DNA of 64,000 nucleotides from Cycas panzhihuaensis (GCA_023213395.1 CM041465.1:69633741-69697740), one strand, 5' to 3'; shown: positions 1 to 10,464, counted from the stretch's first letter. Notes: a model not told the origin generated them from the sequence alone. Made by a program: numbers and translations.

Positions 1-568
1 ATTGATTGACCTAATTGAGTTGTAGTATTGTTGAGTAGATAGCATTGAAGTTAGGGTCGAAGCCATAGCCATTCTACCGGTCGAAATAACTAGCACATCT
101 AATGTCAAATACACTAAGTAGAGTGTAGAGGAGGGGTCTACTAAGGAAGTCTGCTACCTTGTCGGTGGACCCCTTCTTATACTTGATGACAAGGCGAAAT
201 TGCTATAAGTGGGATGCCCATCTCATGTGGTGATGCTCATGAATTCAGCTATGGGAATGGAGAGATTGGAGTGCTTGATAGTACATGTGGACAATTGTCT
301 CTTTACCAAGCAAATAGAGATGCCAACACTTGATCACTTGGACAAAGGCATGAAACTCGTTTTCATGCACGTTGTAGTTCTAGTTGGCATGTAAGAAGAT
401 CACATAATGGTAAGCAGTAAGGTGTCCTCCCTGATTAAATACCGCTCCCATGGGCACTTAGGACGCAACAAATCGCGAACTTGAAGGGTCGTTGTAGATC
501 TAACAAAGCTAGGATTGGGTTGTATAAGGCATTCCTCAATCTAGTAAAAGCGACATCCCAAGTGGGTC
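1..568 (-). pseudogene. Gypsy-E RT end and RNase H, degenerate
   Basis: Translation of the minus strand gives the RT/RNase H connection of a Ty3/gypsy Pol. It starts with the patch AFTRLRNALYNPILALLDLQ (minus, about 550-490). A shifted frame with HENEFHAFVQVIKCWHLYLL and KETIVHMYYQALQSLHSHS follows, then HHMRWASHL and FRLVIKYKKGSTDKVADFLS. These match the classic plant gypsy order (heat of the RNase H fold, then the linker before the integrase zinc finger). Several in-frame stops and at least two frame changes make it non-functional. It continues beyond base 1. Its upstream RT part is at 12053-12275, on the far side of element F. Confidence 0.8.
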
Positions 569-848
569 TGTTGCATGCATGAATAATTATGTGTAGACGG
601 TTTTTTGAGAATAAGGAGGAGTTGTCAATGTGAAATCGGTTTTTAGGAGAGAGAATAAGAAATTGGGTTTTCAATGAGAGATTAAATAGGACTCAATCTA
701 TGGCTATAAATAGGGGGAACACTATTCATTTGTAGAACATTTTGGAGGAATTATTATGTCATATGGAATAATGGCCTGCAGCCAATAGGGAACTGCTTTG
801 CCTTTGGGAGAAAACCCTTGCCTTGAAGAGGGCTATTATTGAGGAGGC
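569..848 (+). repeat. F 5' LTR, first part
   Basis: Matches the first 60% of the 3' LTR at 11584-12052, including the shared 'gagaataaggag', 'gctataaatagggg' (TATA-like, about 701-714) and 'ggaataatggcct' blocks. It is cut at 848 by Copia-1, and 844-848 (gaggc) is the duplicated target. Confidence 0.85.
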
Positions 849-1049
849 TATAGAAAATCAGACCCTCAATAGTGAGGAAGAATGGAATCTCTCTTGATTA
901 TTGATGGAGGGAAACCTTCTTTATATGCAATAGACTTTGTAACCGTTACACGATTATTACATTAAACATATGAATTAAATGTGATGAGGGTCTTAAACAC
1001 ATTGCCCCCTTTCTCTAATGTTCTTAGGATAAAACATTATATTCTAACA
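849..1049 (-). repeat. Copia-1 3' LTR
   Basis: 201 bp. The minus strand starts TGTTAGAATATAATG. It matches 5857-6056 with scattered transitions. It directly follows the RNase H frame end (1057). Confidence 0.9.
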
Positions 1050-1056
1050 CCCTCTC

Positions 1057-1700
1057 TTAATGTTTTATCCTTTTTAGACTTAATCTTTCTCTAAGAGTTT
1101 GAAACTTCTCTCTCCCAAGTGATTTTGTTAATATATCTACAACTTGATCTGTTCTTGGGTAATATGTTAAATCAATTTCTTTATTTTGCACCTTTTCCTT
1201 GATGAAGTGATGATGCACTTCTATGTGCTTTGTTCGTGCATGCAGGATAGGGTTCATGGTTAGCTTAATTGCACTTTGATTATCACAGAGCAGCGTTGTT
1301 GGTTCTTGTTGTAGTTGGTTCATGCCTCTTAGCAGTTGTCTGAGCCAGAGAGCTTCACATGTTGCGCTGACAGTTGATTTGTATTCTGCTTCAGTTGAAG
1401 AAAGTGCAACAAAGGGTTGCTTCTTGTTGCACCACTAAAAGGCAACTGACCCAAGGAAGAAACAATAACCACTAGTGGATCTTCTAGTATCTTTATCTCC
1501 TGCCCAGTCAGAATCACAGTACCCAATCAATTGTGTTGACTCCTCTTTGCTGCATACCAGTTTTAGATCTGTTGTTCCTTTCACGTATTTGAGTATTCTT
1601 TTCGCAGCCTTCCAATGTTTTAGCTTAGGCTCCTACATGTATCTGGAAACCAGACCTACTGAATGTGAGATATCAGGTCTTGTGGCAGTGAGATAACTAA
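1057..1700 (-). pseudogene. Copia-1 RNase H
   Basis: The minus frame 1323-1057 reads through the copia RNase H end with CDNQSAIKLTMNP, HARTKHIEVHHHFIKEKV and DILTKSLGREKF. The RNase H start lies upstream to about 1700 with the family signature around 'YADSDWAGD' (minus, near 1510) and a broken frame near 1430 (QPFVALSSTEAEY region). It would degrade the RNA strand of the RNA:DNA hybrid during reverse transcription. Several stops make this a remnant. It is contiguous with RT on its upstream side. Confidence 0.85.
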
Positions 1701-2650
1701 GGCTCCCGATCAATTGTCTGTAAAGTGTGCAATCAAGTGAAGGCTCCCCTTCTTCTGGGACTAGATTGCAATTTGCTTCCATAGGTGTTGCACATTTGTT
1801 ACAGTTCTCCATTTGGAACTTAGTTAGTAAATCCCTGATCTAATTGCCTTGTGAGAGTGCAATATGCTTTTCATTTTGTTCAATTTCTATTCCCATATAA
1901 TAGTTCAAAGAACCCAAGTCAGTCATTTCAAAATCCTTTTCTAACTGACATTTTATGTTTGAGATAGACTTAGTGTCATCTCTAGTGAGTATCATGTTAT
2001 CAACATAGACCACTATAATTGAAATTGTTCCATTATTTCTTTTTATGTAGAGATTGGAATCAGAGTTGCACCTTTGGAAGCCATTTTGGAATAGATGCTA
2101 GTCTAGTTTAGTGTACCACGCTCTGGGGGCTTGTTTCAATCCATATAGTGCCTTTTTGAGTTTACATACCAGGTGTTCTTGTCCTAACTGGACATAGCCT
2201 TCGGGTTGATGCATGTAAACTTCCTCCTCCAATTCTCCGTGTAGAAAGGCACTTTTAACATCTAACTGGTAGATTTTCCAGTTATTCTAGGCTGTTAGTG
2301 CTATCACCGTTCAAACTATATTCATTTTCGCCACAGGTGAAAAAGTCTCATCGAAGTCAATTCCAACAGTCTGGGTGTACCCTTTTGCCACAAGTCTTGC
2401 TTTGAATTTTTCTATCTTTCCATCTGCGCCCTCTTTTACTCTGTACACCCATTTGCAATCGACTACTGGCTTGTTGGGAGGTAATTCTACCAGGTCCCAA
2501 GTCTGACTCTTGGCAATGGCATCCATCTTTGTATCCATGGCTGTTCTCCACTCAACATGCTCTTTCGCTTCTTAAAATGACTGTGGTTACAGTCTACTGA
2601 AGAGGGCTTGATGCTATTGATTTCTGGTCCTATGTGTGAACATATCTCCT
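1701..2650 (-). pseudogene. Copia-1 reverse transcriptase
   Basis: Minus-strand copia RT. It begins near 2540 with MDAIAKSQTWDLVELPPNK, then CKWVYRVK and [20 protein letters not shown]. The first catalytic Asp is in the [12 protein letters not shown] patch (about 2260). The usual YVDD box reads YVDN (1996-2010), so the second Asp of the active site is now Asn, a G-to-A type change. Stops (for example near 2290) and frame changes also interrupt the domain. The family role is cDNA synthesis in the virus-like particle; this copy should be inactive. Confidence 0.88.
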
Positions 2651-3810
2651 TTTCCTTCTTCTATGGTTTTGATGTACCATTGTGATACCTTTTTCTGTGG
2701 TGCTTCAGAAGTTGATTCTTCTGATGAAGGTTCTTCCTCAACATGAGGAATAGATTTTGGTTCTTCCAACTCTAGTTCTGTCGTCACTCCTAATTCTTCA
2801 GCAAACAGTTCTTCTCCAGGTTTGATTCTAGGCACTCCTTCAATTGTTTGTATTTGAGACTTGTCCTCGGATGGAATTTCTTCATTAAAGACTACATCCA
2901 TACTCACATAGATTTTATTTGTCTTGGGATCTATGCATTTGTACCCTTTTGAGTTTTTACTGTATCCTACCATGACACACTCTATGCATTTTGAATCTAG
3001 TTTTGACCTAGTTTTATCTGGAGTATATACAAAGGCCTAACTACTAAAGATTCTTAGATTACTTACATCAGGCTTCCTTCCTGTCTAGGCTTCTTCTGGT
3101 GTTATCTATTGCAGTGTTGTTGTTGGACTTCGATTGATTAGGTAGCAAGTTGTATTTACTACCTCTACCCAGTAGGTTCTCAGGACTTGTTTTTCATGGA
3201 TCATGCTTCGAGCCATTTCCATTATGGTTCTATTCTTTCATTCAACTACACTGTTTGACTGAGATGTATGAGGAGTTGGAAACTGTCTCTAAATGCCCCT
3301 AGCTTTGCAGAAGTCGAGGAATTCTTTCGAGATATATTCTCCTCCATTGTCTGACCTAATATATTTAATTTTACATCCTAATTCTAATTCTACTTTAGCT
3401 TTGAATTCTTTGAACGTATCAAACACATCTTACTTATTACGAATGAAATATACCCACACTTTTCTGGTAGAATCATCAATGAAGGCTAAGAAATATCTAG
3501 AACCATTTATAGATAGAGGTGTTACAGGACCACACAAGTCTATGTGGATTAACTCTAGTTTCTCTTGGGCATGCCATTTATTTGTTCTGAAGGGAAAACG
3601 ATGTTGTTTTCCACATTGATAGTCTTTGCAAACAAAGTTCTCTGATGAGATAGAAGGAAGACCATTTACTGTATTATTTTTCTTCATCATTTCTAATTTA
3701 TCTAAGGGAAGGTGTTCATACTTCAAATGCCATACTTTATTATTATTGATATTTACAGCAAATAATGCTTTTACATCTATGTTTGGATCAACAGGAATGG
3801 ACAACAATTT
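2614..3810 (-). pseudogene. Copia-1 integrase
   Basis: From about 3807 on the minus strand: a degenerate GAG-pre-integrase zinc finger (WHLKYEHLPLDKLEMM, then CKDYQCGKQHRFPF). The catalytic core follows with IDLCGPVTP (first Asp) and IRSDNGGEYISKEF (second Asp). The third acidic residue region (QSNSVVE then a stop) is damaged. The C-terminal part runs to 2614 with GYSKNSKGYKCIDPKTNKIY and VVFNEEIPSEDK. At least five stops are in frame. Integrase would insert cDNA and make the 5-bp TSD seen at both ends of this element. Confidence 0.86.
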
Positions 3811-3860
3811 ATACAGATCATTTTACATCACTCCCTTGGCAACGACAACCCCTACATTTT

Positions 3861-4400
3861 TCATATCCAACACATAGCACATTCCCATTTCATCAAAATA
3901 GTTCTCAAGCCCTTGTTGCTTAGTTGAGATACTGACAGGAGATTCATCTTGAGTTTAAGTACAAGGAGTACATTATCGGCTTTCTTCATAGAACCTTGCA
4001 GATTTATGGAAATAGTTCCTACTCCTTCAATGCTCAAAGGGTACTTATCTCCATGCTCGACAGCCTTTGATGAATAGGTTTTGATGGAATCAAACCAATC
4101 TTTTATGTTCGTCATGTGCCTTGACGCCCTTAAGTCAATGAACCATACATCAGAGTCATGAAGATTAGGTTGATAGAGCAGCAATGAAGGCTATTTCTTC
4201 TTCTTCTTCCTATAATTGTTCCTTGCTGTAGTTGCCAACTGGTCTTTTCCCTCTCTGAATCCCATCTCTTCGTTGACGACATTGGTATGGATAGTGCCCT
4301 GACTGTCCACAGTGATAGCAGACATCAAACATCTGACATCGGCTTGAAAAGTGACCATGTTTGCTGCAATTGAAGGAGACCTAAGCATCTCTTGGAGCAT
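3861..4400 (-). pseudogene. Copia-1 protease and Gag zinc knuckles
   Basis: Two CCHC boxes lie at about 4385-4285 on the minus strand. The first has lost its leading Cys (FNCSKHGHFSSRC); the second is intact (CYHCGQSGHYPYQC). A protease frame follows (4184-3861) with WFIDLRASRHMTN. The aspartic-protease motif D-S-G-A reads D-L-R-A, so the active-site Ser/Gly are gone. Downstream SIEGVGTISINLQGS and LKMNLLSVSQL are the usual copia protease end. Confidence 0.85.
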
Positions 4401-4416
4401 GCATGTGATCGCGACC

Positions 4417-5135
4417 TTAGTTTTCTAACCATCTTCCATGTGAAGGAGTTCTAAACTCAGATGTGTGTCCTCTACCTCTGAAGCACCCTCTTCCTCTTGA
4501 GCCTCCTATGTTTAGTTTTATTACAAAGGCATCTTCCATTTCATCTCCGTATCTTCTGTTCCTTTGTTCATGTCTCATCAACATGCCAATTAGTTCATCA
4601 AGTGATATTTCTTCAATTATGCTAATATTGGTAATGGTATTAATGGTCACATCAAAGGCCTTGGGAAGTTTTCCCGCTATCATTTCAACAATTTCTTTTT
4701 CTGAAATTACTTCTCTAGTACTCAAAAGTCCATTTCGAATAGCGGTAACCTTGTGAATGAAGTTAGCTATAGTATCTGTTTCTTTCATAACCAGTTTAAA
4801 TAGTTCTTCTTTCAGAGTAACAACCCTTGCTCTATTCTTTTGGGCATAGAGATTTTCTAAGGTTTTCTAGATTTGAGAGCAAGTATTTAATTTGTCTGTA
4901 TATATCAATAAATAATCAAAAATAAATAGTTTTAATGTTATTACTCCTACATTATTTCTTTCTTTCCAATTTTTTTTTTGCGTCACCTTCAGCACCAAGC
5001 ATTTTTTTCTTCTTTGATGGTCAATTCCCATGCATTTTTTGCACGTAAGAGGGCTTCCATTTTAATCCTCCATACATTGTAGTTATTCCCAGTCAATTTA
5101 TCAATGTCACTTAAGCCAAGAATCAAAGATGCCAT
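4417..5135 (-). pseudogene. Copia-1 gag (capsid part)
   Basis: The likely start is the ATG at 5135 (minus): MASLILGLSDIDKLTGNNYN, then WRIKMEALLRAKNAWEL, the usual copia Gag opening. The UBN2-type capsid segment continues at 4788-4417 with KETDTIANFIHKVTAIRNGL, IVEMIAGKLPKAFDVTINTI and an arginine/glycine-rich tail before the zinc knuckles. A poly-T tract near 4970 and stops near 4870 break the frame between the two parts. Confidence 0.85.
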
Positions 5136-5845
5136 GATTAACCTAGTTGAGGGCAAATTCAAAAGGACTAACAAAGTCAAAATAGTGAATATCAGAGAGA
5201 TTGATGCTTGCAAACAGTGCCAGACAATACGGTCATACAGATTTCCGTACAAAAATCAAAGTGTACGGATTGAAGAAAGGAGTATCTCAAATCAAAGAAA
5301 TTTTCAAGCTGAGTTCAGATCTGCAATCAGATTTTGGGGAGAATTTCTTGTTTGGGAGGAAACAGACCCGAAATAACAAAACCTGTGGCTACTTTTTTTT
5401 TGAAAAAATGCTTTAAAAACTTCAAATTTGGAGAAATACTCTTCGAAATTGGTCTTGATGTCTTAGTAATGCACAAACACAGAGCTTAGAACAAATTTTA
5501 CCTGGCAACTTGAAAACATTTGAGAGAAATTTGTTGGAAAAACTCCAAATCTGCGCAGACTGCCCAGAGGGGAGAAATTGCCTCAAGATGGCTTCAGATG
5601 GATTCGATCTAGTTGAAGAAAGTGACGCCCTTGATGTGATCTTCAATCTGGTCGAGTTTCGTCGAATTATGAAAACCTTCAAAAATTTGTCTGTACAACT
5701 TTGTACAATTCCGTACAGTGGAATTTCTGCAGTCTTTTAATCTTCTAAATTGTTTCGATCTTTGAATCAGTCTTTGTCTTCGAATACTGTTATCCCCCTT
5801 CAACAATTCTTTGATTATTCCTCTTCAGACAAGCAAATTTCCCTA
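5136..5845 (-). other. Copia-1 5' leader
   Basis: About 700 bp between PBS and gag. No domain is recognised. Open frames on both strands here are short and show no family signature. Confidence 0.6.
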
Positions 5846-5856
5846 GTTTGATACCA
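5846..5856 (-). other. Copia-1 primer-binding site
   Basis: The minus strand reads TGGTATCAAAC directly after the LTR end (ACA). This is the initiator-Met tRNA PBS usual for plant copia (TGGTATCAGAGC) with changes. Confidence 0.8.
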
Positions 5857-6056
5857 TGTAAAAAATTAAACCCTCAACAGTGAGGAAGAATGGAATCTCT
5901 CTTGATTCTTGATGGAGGGAACCTCCTTTATATACAACAGATTTTGTAACCGTTACACAGTTAGTACATTAAACATATGAATTAAATGTAATGAGGGCCT
6001 TAAACACATTGCCCCCTTTCTCTAATGTTCTTAAGATGAAACATTATATTCTAATA
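5857..6056 (-). repeat. Copia-1 5' LTR
   Basis: 200 bp, paired with 849-1049. The leading TG on the minus strand is now TA. It is followed by the right TSD gaggc (6057-6061). Confidence 0.9.
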
Positions 6057-6061
6057 GAGGC

Positions 6062-6259
6062 TTCATCTAATATTTGCATTTTTGAAATATTGATTATTTT
6101 TGTATATTTGATATTATGTATATTATGAGTTGGGATGTTTATGTGCCAATCTAATTTATTGTTGAAAATTTGTTGTTACTTATGTTGAGATGTAATTTTT
6201 TGGAATACTTATGGTGTAGTTGTTATATGTCTCTATCATAATTCTGTGGGCTTGCCACA
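6062..6259 (+). repeat. F 5' LTR, second part
   Basis: Continues the LTR after the Copia-1 insertion. It matches 11856-12052 and ends GGGCTTGCCACA. Confidence 0.85.
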
Positions 6260-6540
6260 ATTGGTAGCAAAGCTGTGTGGTGGAGAAGTTTTGCCAAAAT
6301 TTGCTAGGTTTTTCTAAGTGTTCTGACTCATCTGTTTGGCAAGAAGGAAACAATATGCATGTTGCCAATATGTCCAATGAGCAAGGATTTGGGAATTGAA
6401 GTAATATCAAGCTTTAGACGTGGAAGGATCATGGGTTGATTGGCGGTTCTCCACATTACATATATCTGCATCTTGATTAGTGATTATCCACTCTGGGCAA
6501 GTGACTTATCTTGTGCAAAAATCATTGTGAAGGAGGCTTC
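6260..6540 (+). other. F primer-binding site and start of leader
   Basis: TGGTAGCAAAGC at 6262-6273 resembles a Met-tRNA PBS (TGGTATCAGAGC) and sits right after the LTR. The following 270 bp have no coding signature and end where antisense element G begins. Confidence 0.65.
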
Positions 6541-6995
6541 TGTAGTCAGCCAAAAATAATATAGCAGACGGAAGCTCTATTTCCAATAACAAATATATAT
6601 TCAAAGTATATCACAACGCTTCATAACAATAAATCTCATATGTGAACAATAGTAAATAATAGCATATGTGAACAATAGTAAGTAATATTAACAGAAAGAT
6701 GTCACCTGATACAAAATATCCAACAACATTAACGAACCCTCTTCAAGGTGAGAGCGACCCTCCAAATAGGCATGAGGCCATTATCCCTTCATAACAGAAA
6801 TTCTCCAAGATGATTTACAAATGAGGGAGCCTCTCTATTTATAGCCTTCAAACCCAACTTGTTAATTTTCTTTCCAAAAGCCAACTTCATAATAAAATAA
6901 ATTAAATGGTTCTTCTTTTAATTCTACCAAAAACTAACTTCACCATAATAAATTCTCCATGAAAAAAACAACTTCTTTTATTTAGAAATGCTACA
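6541..6995 (-). repeat. G 3' LTR
   Basis: 455 bp. The minus strand begins TGTAGCATTTC and ends GACTACA. It has a TATA-like GGCTATAAATAG near 6838-6849. The purine tract TTAAGGGGAGGGGTAT lies immediately upstream on the minus strand (6996-7011). The similarity to H's 5' LTR (46707-51528) is clear by eye. Confidence 0.8.
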
Positions 6996-7010
6996 ATACC
7001 CCTCCCCTTA

Positions 7011-7990
7011 AAATGATACTTCGCCCTTGAAGTATCGAGAACTACTTGTAGCTCGGTTTGATCTTCCAACCACCACCTGCTAGATCCTATGTCATAAAGA
7101 TCTGTCTTGATCTTGCATGTTCTGTGGGATTTTGTTAGTAGCTGTTTTAAATTTTCCGAAATTTGTTCTTGGAACCAGGTGCATGTTGTGTCTTGTTCTA
7201 AATAAGAAGGATCACGGGACCTGTGAGGCATCTCAAATGTCTCGTCCTGGTCTTGCCTTGCATTTGCACATTTTGTTTCTAGATGGGATGGATTTTGGAC
7301 AAAGAAGTGAAGGCTTTATGAGAAGAATTGATCGTGAGGGTCATAGATTGATGATTGCTTATTGTAAAAAGAAAAAGAGGAACTGTGAACTGAGATCAAG
7401 CATAGCTTTGAAGGTATAGGAAGAAAGGATAAATTTTTGATTATGCCTTGGATGGAGATGAAAATTTGTGCAGGTTTTGTTGGACCATAACACCTTGTGG
7501 GAGAGAAGGATGGATGGGGAATTAGTGATAGAGGTTCTTTATGAAGAAAAGGCTTTAGTAGGGTTTTAAGATTGGTATTCAAACAAAAGAAAATATTTAA
7601 CGGAAAGAAACAATATTGATGATATGAAATTGAAGGGTTTTGGGAAAAGTCAGACTGGGTTTTGCAAGGGATAATGCTAAGAGTTAAGACCCGATGAATA
7701 GACTGAAGTTGTGGAATATCCTGTTGAGGATGGTCTATAGGGGTGAAAGATTATGTAAGTAGAGGGATGAACTAGGGTTACAAAGAGGAATTGGGATTTG
7801 ACCTACGAAAAAACTAGAGTTAAGAAAATTGTGATTATGGCTAACTTCGGGATTTGGAAAAGAAAATTTTGCTATCGCTAATGAGCAAGGAAAAGAGAGA
7901 GGACAAATAATGCTACTAAAAGAAATGTGCATGTGTAACACAGGACCATTGAGTACCTTGCATGTAGCTTGTTGAGATTCCTCTTTAAAG
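7011..7990 (-). pseudogene. G second domain (unknown, shared with F)
   Basis: No known family is recognised. Minus-strand translation gives a Ser/Pro/Leu-rich sequence with patches also found in F (10465-11583). The patches are LNSSFFVGQIPIPLCN (about 7840-7790), LLKPFLHKEPLSLIPHPSFS (about 7560-7500), KQSSIYDPHDQFF (about 7360-7320) and a C-terminal DTSRAKYHFKGRG that runs into the purine tract. It follows the acidic linker of Gag. Stops and frame changes are present. It could be the degenerate tail of a Gag-like polyprotein or a separate ORF. Confidence 0.5.
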
Positions 7991-8133
7991 TCTACTTGTT
8001 CTTCATTGTCTTCATGCTACCCCTGTAAAACTTCACTTTGTATTTCTTCTTTGATATTGTCTTGAGACTCTTCTGTTGCCTGTCCCTGCTTCAAGTCTTC
8101 TATGTAGTTAGGTTGTTCCCTCTGTGGTGGCTC
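7991..8133 (-). pseudogene. G acidic linker
   Basis: Minus-strand coding-like stretch rich in Glu, Gln and Asp (for example EESQDNIKEEIQSEV) between gag and the second domain. A similar acidic stretch stands in the same place in F (10180-10450) and H (52850-52920). Confidence 0.5.
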
Positions 8134-8502
8134 TTATTTTTGCTCTTGCAAAATCTTTGCTTCTTCTCCTTCTTCTCCTTCTGCCCCTTTGTCTAGTTGC
8201 TTTGATGCTTTGGTACCCTCACCTTGCTCGCAGGTCTGATGATTATTTTGTTGTTGTCCAAATGTTTTGATAAATGCATGTCGAAACCAAAACCAATCAG
8301 TGTATCCTATTGCTTGGTTGAACCAATTATTGAACCAATCAGAAGCTTTTTCTCCCAAGAACAATTCTGAGTCTACCCAATAATCATCAATTTTTGTACT
8401 TCCTGTGAATTGATTTTGATCTTCAACCCATTCTCTTGCATCGATGCCTTCATTGGGCACAAAAAGGTCAAACATCTTTCTCGATCTAAAACTACTACTC
8501 AC
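8134..8502 (-). pseudogene. G gag (Retrotrans_gag-type)
   Basis: 122-codon open frame on the minus strand. The segment DAREWVEDQNQFTGSTKI, then LFLGEKASDWFNNWFN and WFWFRHAFIKTFGQQ, has the order of the plant gypsy capsid domain (short helix with Trp, G-x-A-x-x-W, then phi-x-x-F). The C-terminus is acidic (EGEEGEEAK). There is no zinc knuckle and no pol behind it. Compared with full gypsy Gag it is short. The frame is unusually well kept for this window. Confidence 0.65.
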
Positions 8503-8509
8503 AATGATC

Positions 8510-8685
8510 TCTTTGTCAATAAAGATTGTAACTTCAATGATAAAAATCTATATTCTCTGCCAGTCAAAATTATCACATATGACTACTCGTTACGAACGTC
8601 TTTGAACCAGGAACCCAGCGGTTCAGACAGCACTACAATCTGACACCTGTGATAGGAGATATGGGCAAAAATGTCCAAGTATCCC
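8510..8685 (-). other. G conserved leader peptide
   Basis: The minus frame reads GYLDIFAHISY, then EPLGSWFKDVRNE, a stop, SYVIILTG and FLSLKLQSLLTK. The same pattern occurs before gag in H (52387-52560: GYLDVFVHNSSC, FKDNRY, SYVIVLIS, SLKL) and F (9610-9785: YLNIFVHNICC, SKLLEPYFRDI). Its function is unknown. Confidence 0.5.
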
Positions 8686-8759
8686 CTTTTAAAACATAAA
8701 AAAATAAAAAGAATCTTTTCTTTTCTCCCTTTCCTTAAGCCCTATTAGAATTAACTCTA

Positions 8760-9430
8760 GGTCATATTGACCAAACACATGACCTTGAGAGAAACAAACT
8801 CCAACTATACATTAAATCTATTTTAATGTCATAAAAAACATTGAAAAAAATAAACCTAATGTTTGCACATAAATAATTTGATAACGACCAGTTATAGCTT
8901 CTCTGAGATGAATCGCATGTGAATTTGAGGGATCTGCTAAGCAATATTGGCGAAAATCCATGGAATAGCAGGTTGAGGACACAAATATCAAGTGAGGTGG
9001 GCAAAAATCTGAACAACAAAGAAAGAGATATATATCCATCGTAAGTGCAGAGGATATCACAATATAGAGAAGCACTTGTGAGTGTAGATCCGATTTTGAT
9101 CTAGGAGATATATATCCAATTGAAAGCACAAGAGATTATCAAAATGTAGAGGAGCACACATGCAAATTGCAACCAACCATCATTAGATTAACATAACACC
9201 AGCAACAAATGTGAGAGGCCATGAGGATTCCTACCCACCTATAATTGTAGATAGTATTACAAGTAAGGATTCTTACTACAGAAATCATCAACGATGACGT
9301 GAATTGGTGGAGAGTGGACAAATCGGAGTGTAGGGAACACCCTGGTAGCACACTAGCGATTATACCCATGTAAAATAGAGGAGGATTCATTGTTGATCAG
9401 AGAGGAGAGGTCATTATATTTTTCCTAAAA
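8760..9430. other. Unassigned leader sequence with imperfect duplication
   Basis: No coding signature. It contains two diverged copies of a block around 'agatatatatcca...aatgtagaggagcac' (about 9028-9080 and 9106-9160). It is probably G leader on the minus strand; the G/F border lies somewhere near its right end. Confidence 0.4.
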
Positions 9431-9785
9431 CTATAGATATATTATTCTTTGTAAAGGGTTTATTAATTAAGGCAGGTTGAATTATTATTTGAAATCCTAG
9501 CCCGCTTTGTGCTAGTGGATGATCACATTGTAACCTCAAGTGTCTAGGGGCTAGGTTCCCAATGGAGCTAAAATCCTCTTATTTTTTCTATTTGATTTTC
9601 AAAAGGAGGTACCTAAACATTTTTGTCCATAACATTTGTTGCAGGTGTTTGATCTCAATTTCGTCTAAACTATTAGAACCCTATTTCAGAGACATTTGAT
9701 TGGTTGCTAGGTGTTATTCAAATAAGTTCTGATGTAGATTTTAAATTTGTGAGGTTGCAATTTTTGTTAACAAAGAAAAAAAAAA
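9431..9785 (+). other. F leader with conserved leader peptide
   Basis: The F leader resumes. From 9610 the plus frame reads YLNIFVHNICC and SKLLEPYFRDI, matching the leader peptides of G and H. An A-rich run (9775-9786) precedes the gag ATG. Confidence 0.5.
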
Positions 9786-10130
9786 ATGGAGACTCACTTA
9801 GCAACTTTGATCATAACAAAGGAGCAATTAGAAGGAAAATCCCACATAGAAGTAAGGGAGTTACTAAAGTAGAAGCAACAAAAGTTATGCTTAATACAAA
9901 AAATTTGAAGTATTCAAAAATTCTACCCAAGTGAAAGCATGATGGCTATAGAATGGCTTCAACATGTTGATATATATTGTGGACTCATATCAAATACAAA
10001 ATTCAAAGATTATGGATTATGTGTTCAAACCCACATGGGAGGGAAAGCTCGTGATTAGTAAAATGATTGGTCTAAAGAACCAAAAGTCCTCAAGGATTTG
10101 ACTCTGGTTTCAATTTCCATTTTTCTTAGC
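9786..10130 (+). pseudogene. F gag remnant
   Basis: The ATG at 9786 opens METHLATLIITKEQLEGKS. After stops the frame shows EWLQHVDIYCGLISNTKF, then VQTHMGGKARD, two stops and NDWSKEP. This is the capsid pattern of plant gypsy Gag (W-L, G-G-x-A-x-x-W-Y). It is the plus-strand counterpart of the G and H gag segments. It is broken by at least five stops. Confidence 0.6.
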
Positions 10131-10464
10131 ATCTAGTCATTGGAAGCAAAACAAAGGAACTCGAAATAACCTAGCTTAGGAGGGTGTAGGAGATAAGCAC
10201 CAAGAAGAAACTTATCACAAGGAAGATAAAGTTGAAGAAGACAAAACACATCAATACTGGCAGGTGCAATGACAATGTGAAGATGCCAAAGAATCAGAGC
10301 AGATAGATGAACTGACAGAAAAAGAGGAAGAACAAACCTTTGGTAGAGAGATTTGAGAATCTGTGCACTGGTATGAAGAAGAATCAATTCAGGTAGAAGA
10401 ACCCAACAAGACTGAAGACACTGAGTAGATGGAAGCAAGGACTGATCATCTTGAAGAGCAATCT
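10131..10464 (+). pseudogene. F acidic linker
   Basis: Coding-like stretch rich in Glu, Asp and Gln (ELTEKEEEQTFGREI, EESIQVEEPNKTEDTE), with stops. It has the same position as the acidic linkers in G and H. Confidence 0.5.

Larger units (their letters stand above)
849..6056 (-). mobile_element. Copia-1: full-length Ty1/copia, minus strand
   Basis: A complete 5.2-kb copia element with 200-bp LTRs at 849-1049 and 5857-6056 and a perfect 5-bp TSD gaggc (844-848, 6057-6061). The domain order on the minus strand is gag, zinc knuckles, protease, integrase, RT, RNase H, which is the Ty1/copia order. The empty target is visible as a paralogue: F's 3' LTR reads straight through 'gaggaggcttcatc' at 11848-11861. 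Stops and frame changes are spread through the polyprotein, so it is not autonomous now. Copia-3 at 52946-54858 is a related family: its LTR also starts TGTTAGAAT. Confidence 0.92.
6541..9430 (-). mobile_element. Element G: antisense gag-only relative, 5' end unclear
   Basis: Minus-strand element inside F's leader. Visible parts are a 3' LTR (6541-6995), a purine tract (6996-7011), a Ser/Pro/Leu-rich domain (7011-7990), an acidic linker, gag (8502-8134) and a conserved leader peptide (8685-8510). A matching 5' LTR was not found on the right, so that end is deleted or diverged. The limit at 9430 is an estimate made from where F-like leader text resumes. The LTR is related to H's (both start TGTAGCATT and share GGCTATAAATAG and ATCTTGGAGAATTT). 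Confidence 0.65.

Noticed and set aside
209-394. Plus-strand 61-codon frame
   Set aside because: It is the complement of the Gypsy-E RNase H region, whose minus-strand text is clearly a known family.
4463-4756. Plus-strand 97-codon frame
   Set aside because: Shadow of the Copia-1 gag on the minus strand.
5104-5376. Plus-strand 90-codon frame over the Copia-1 leader
   Set aside because: Overlaps the gag start and leader of the opposite strand and has no domain or partner in Copia-3.
6541-9430. G as F's own internal sequence
   Set aside because: G is antisense, has its own LTR and purine tract, and repeats the gag and second domain already present in F.
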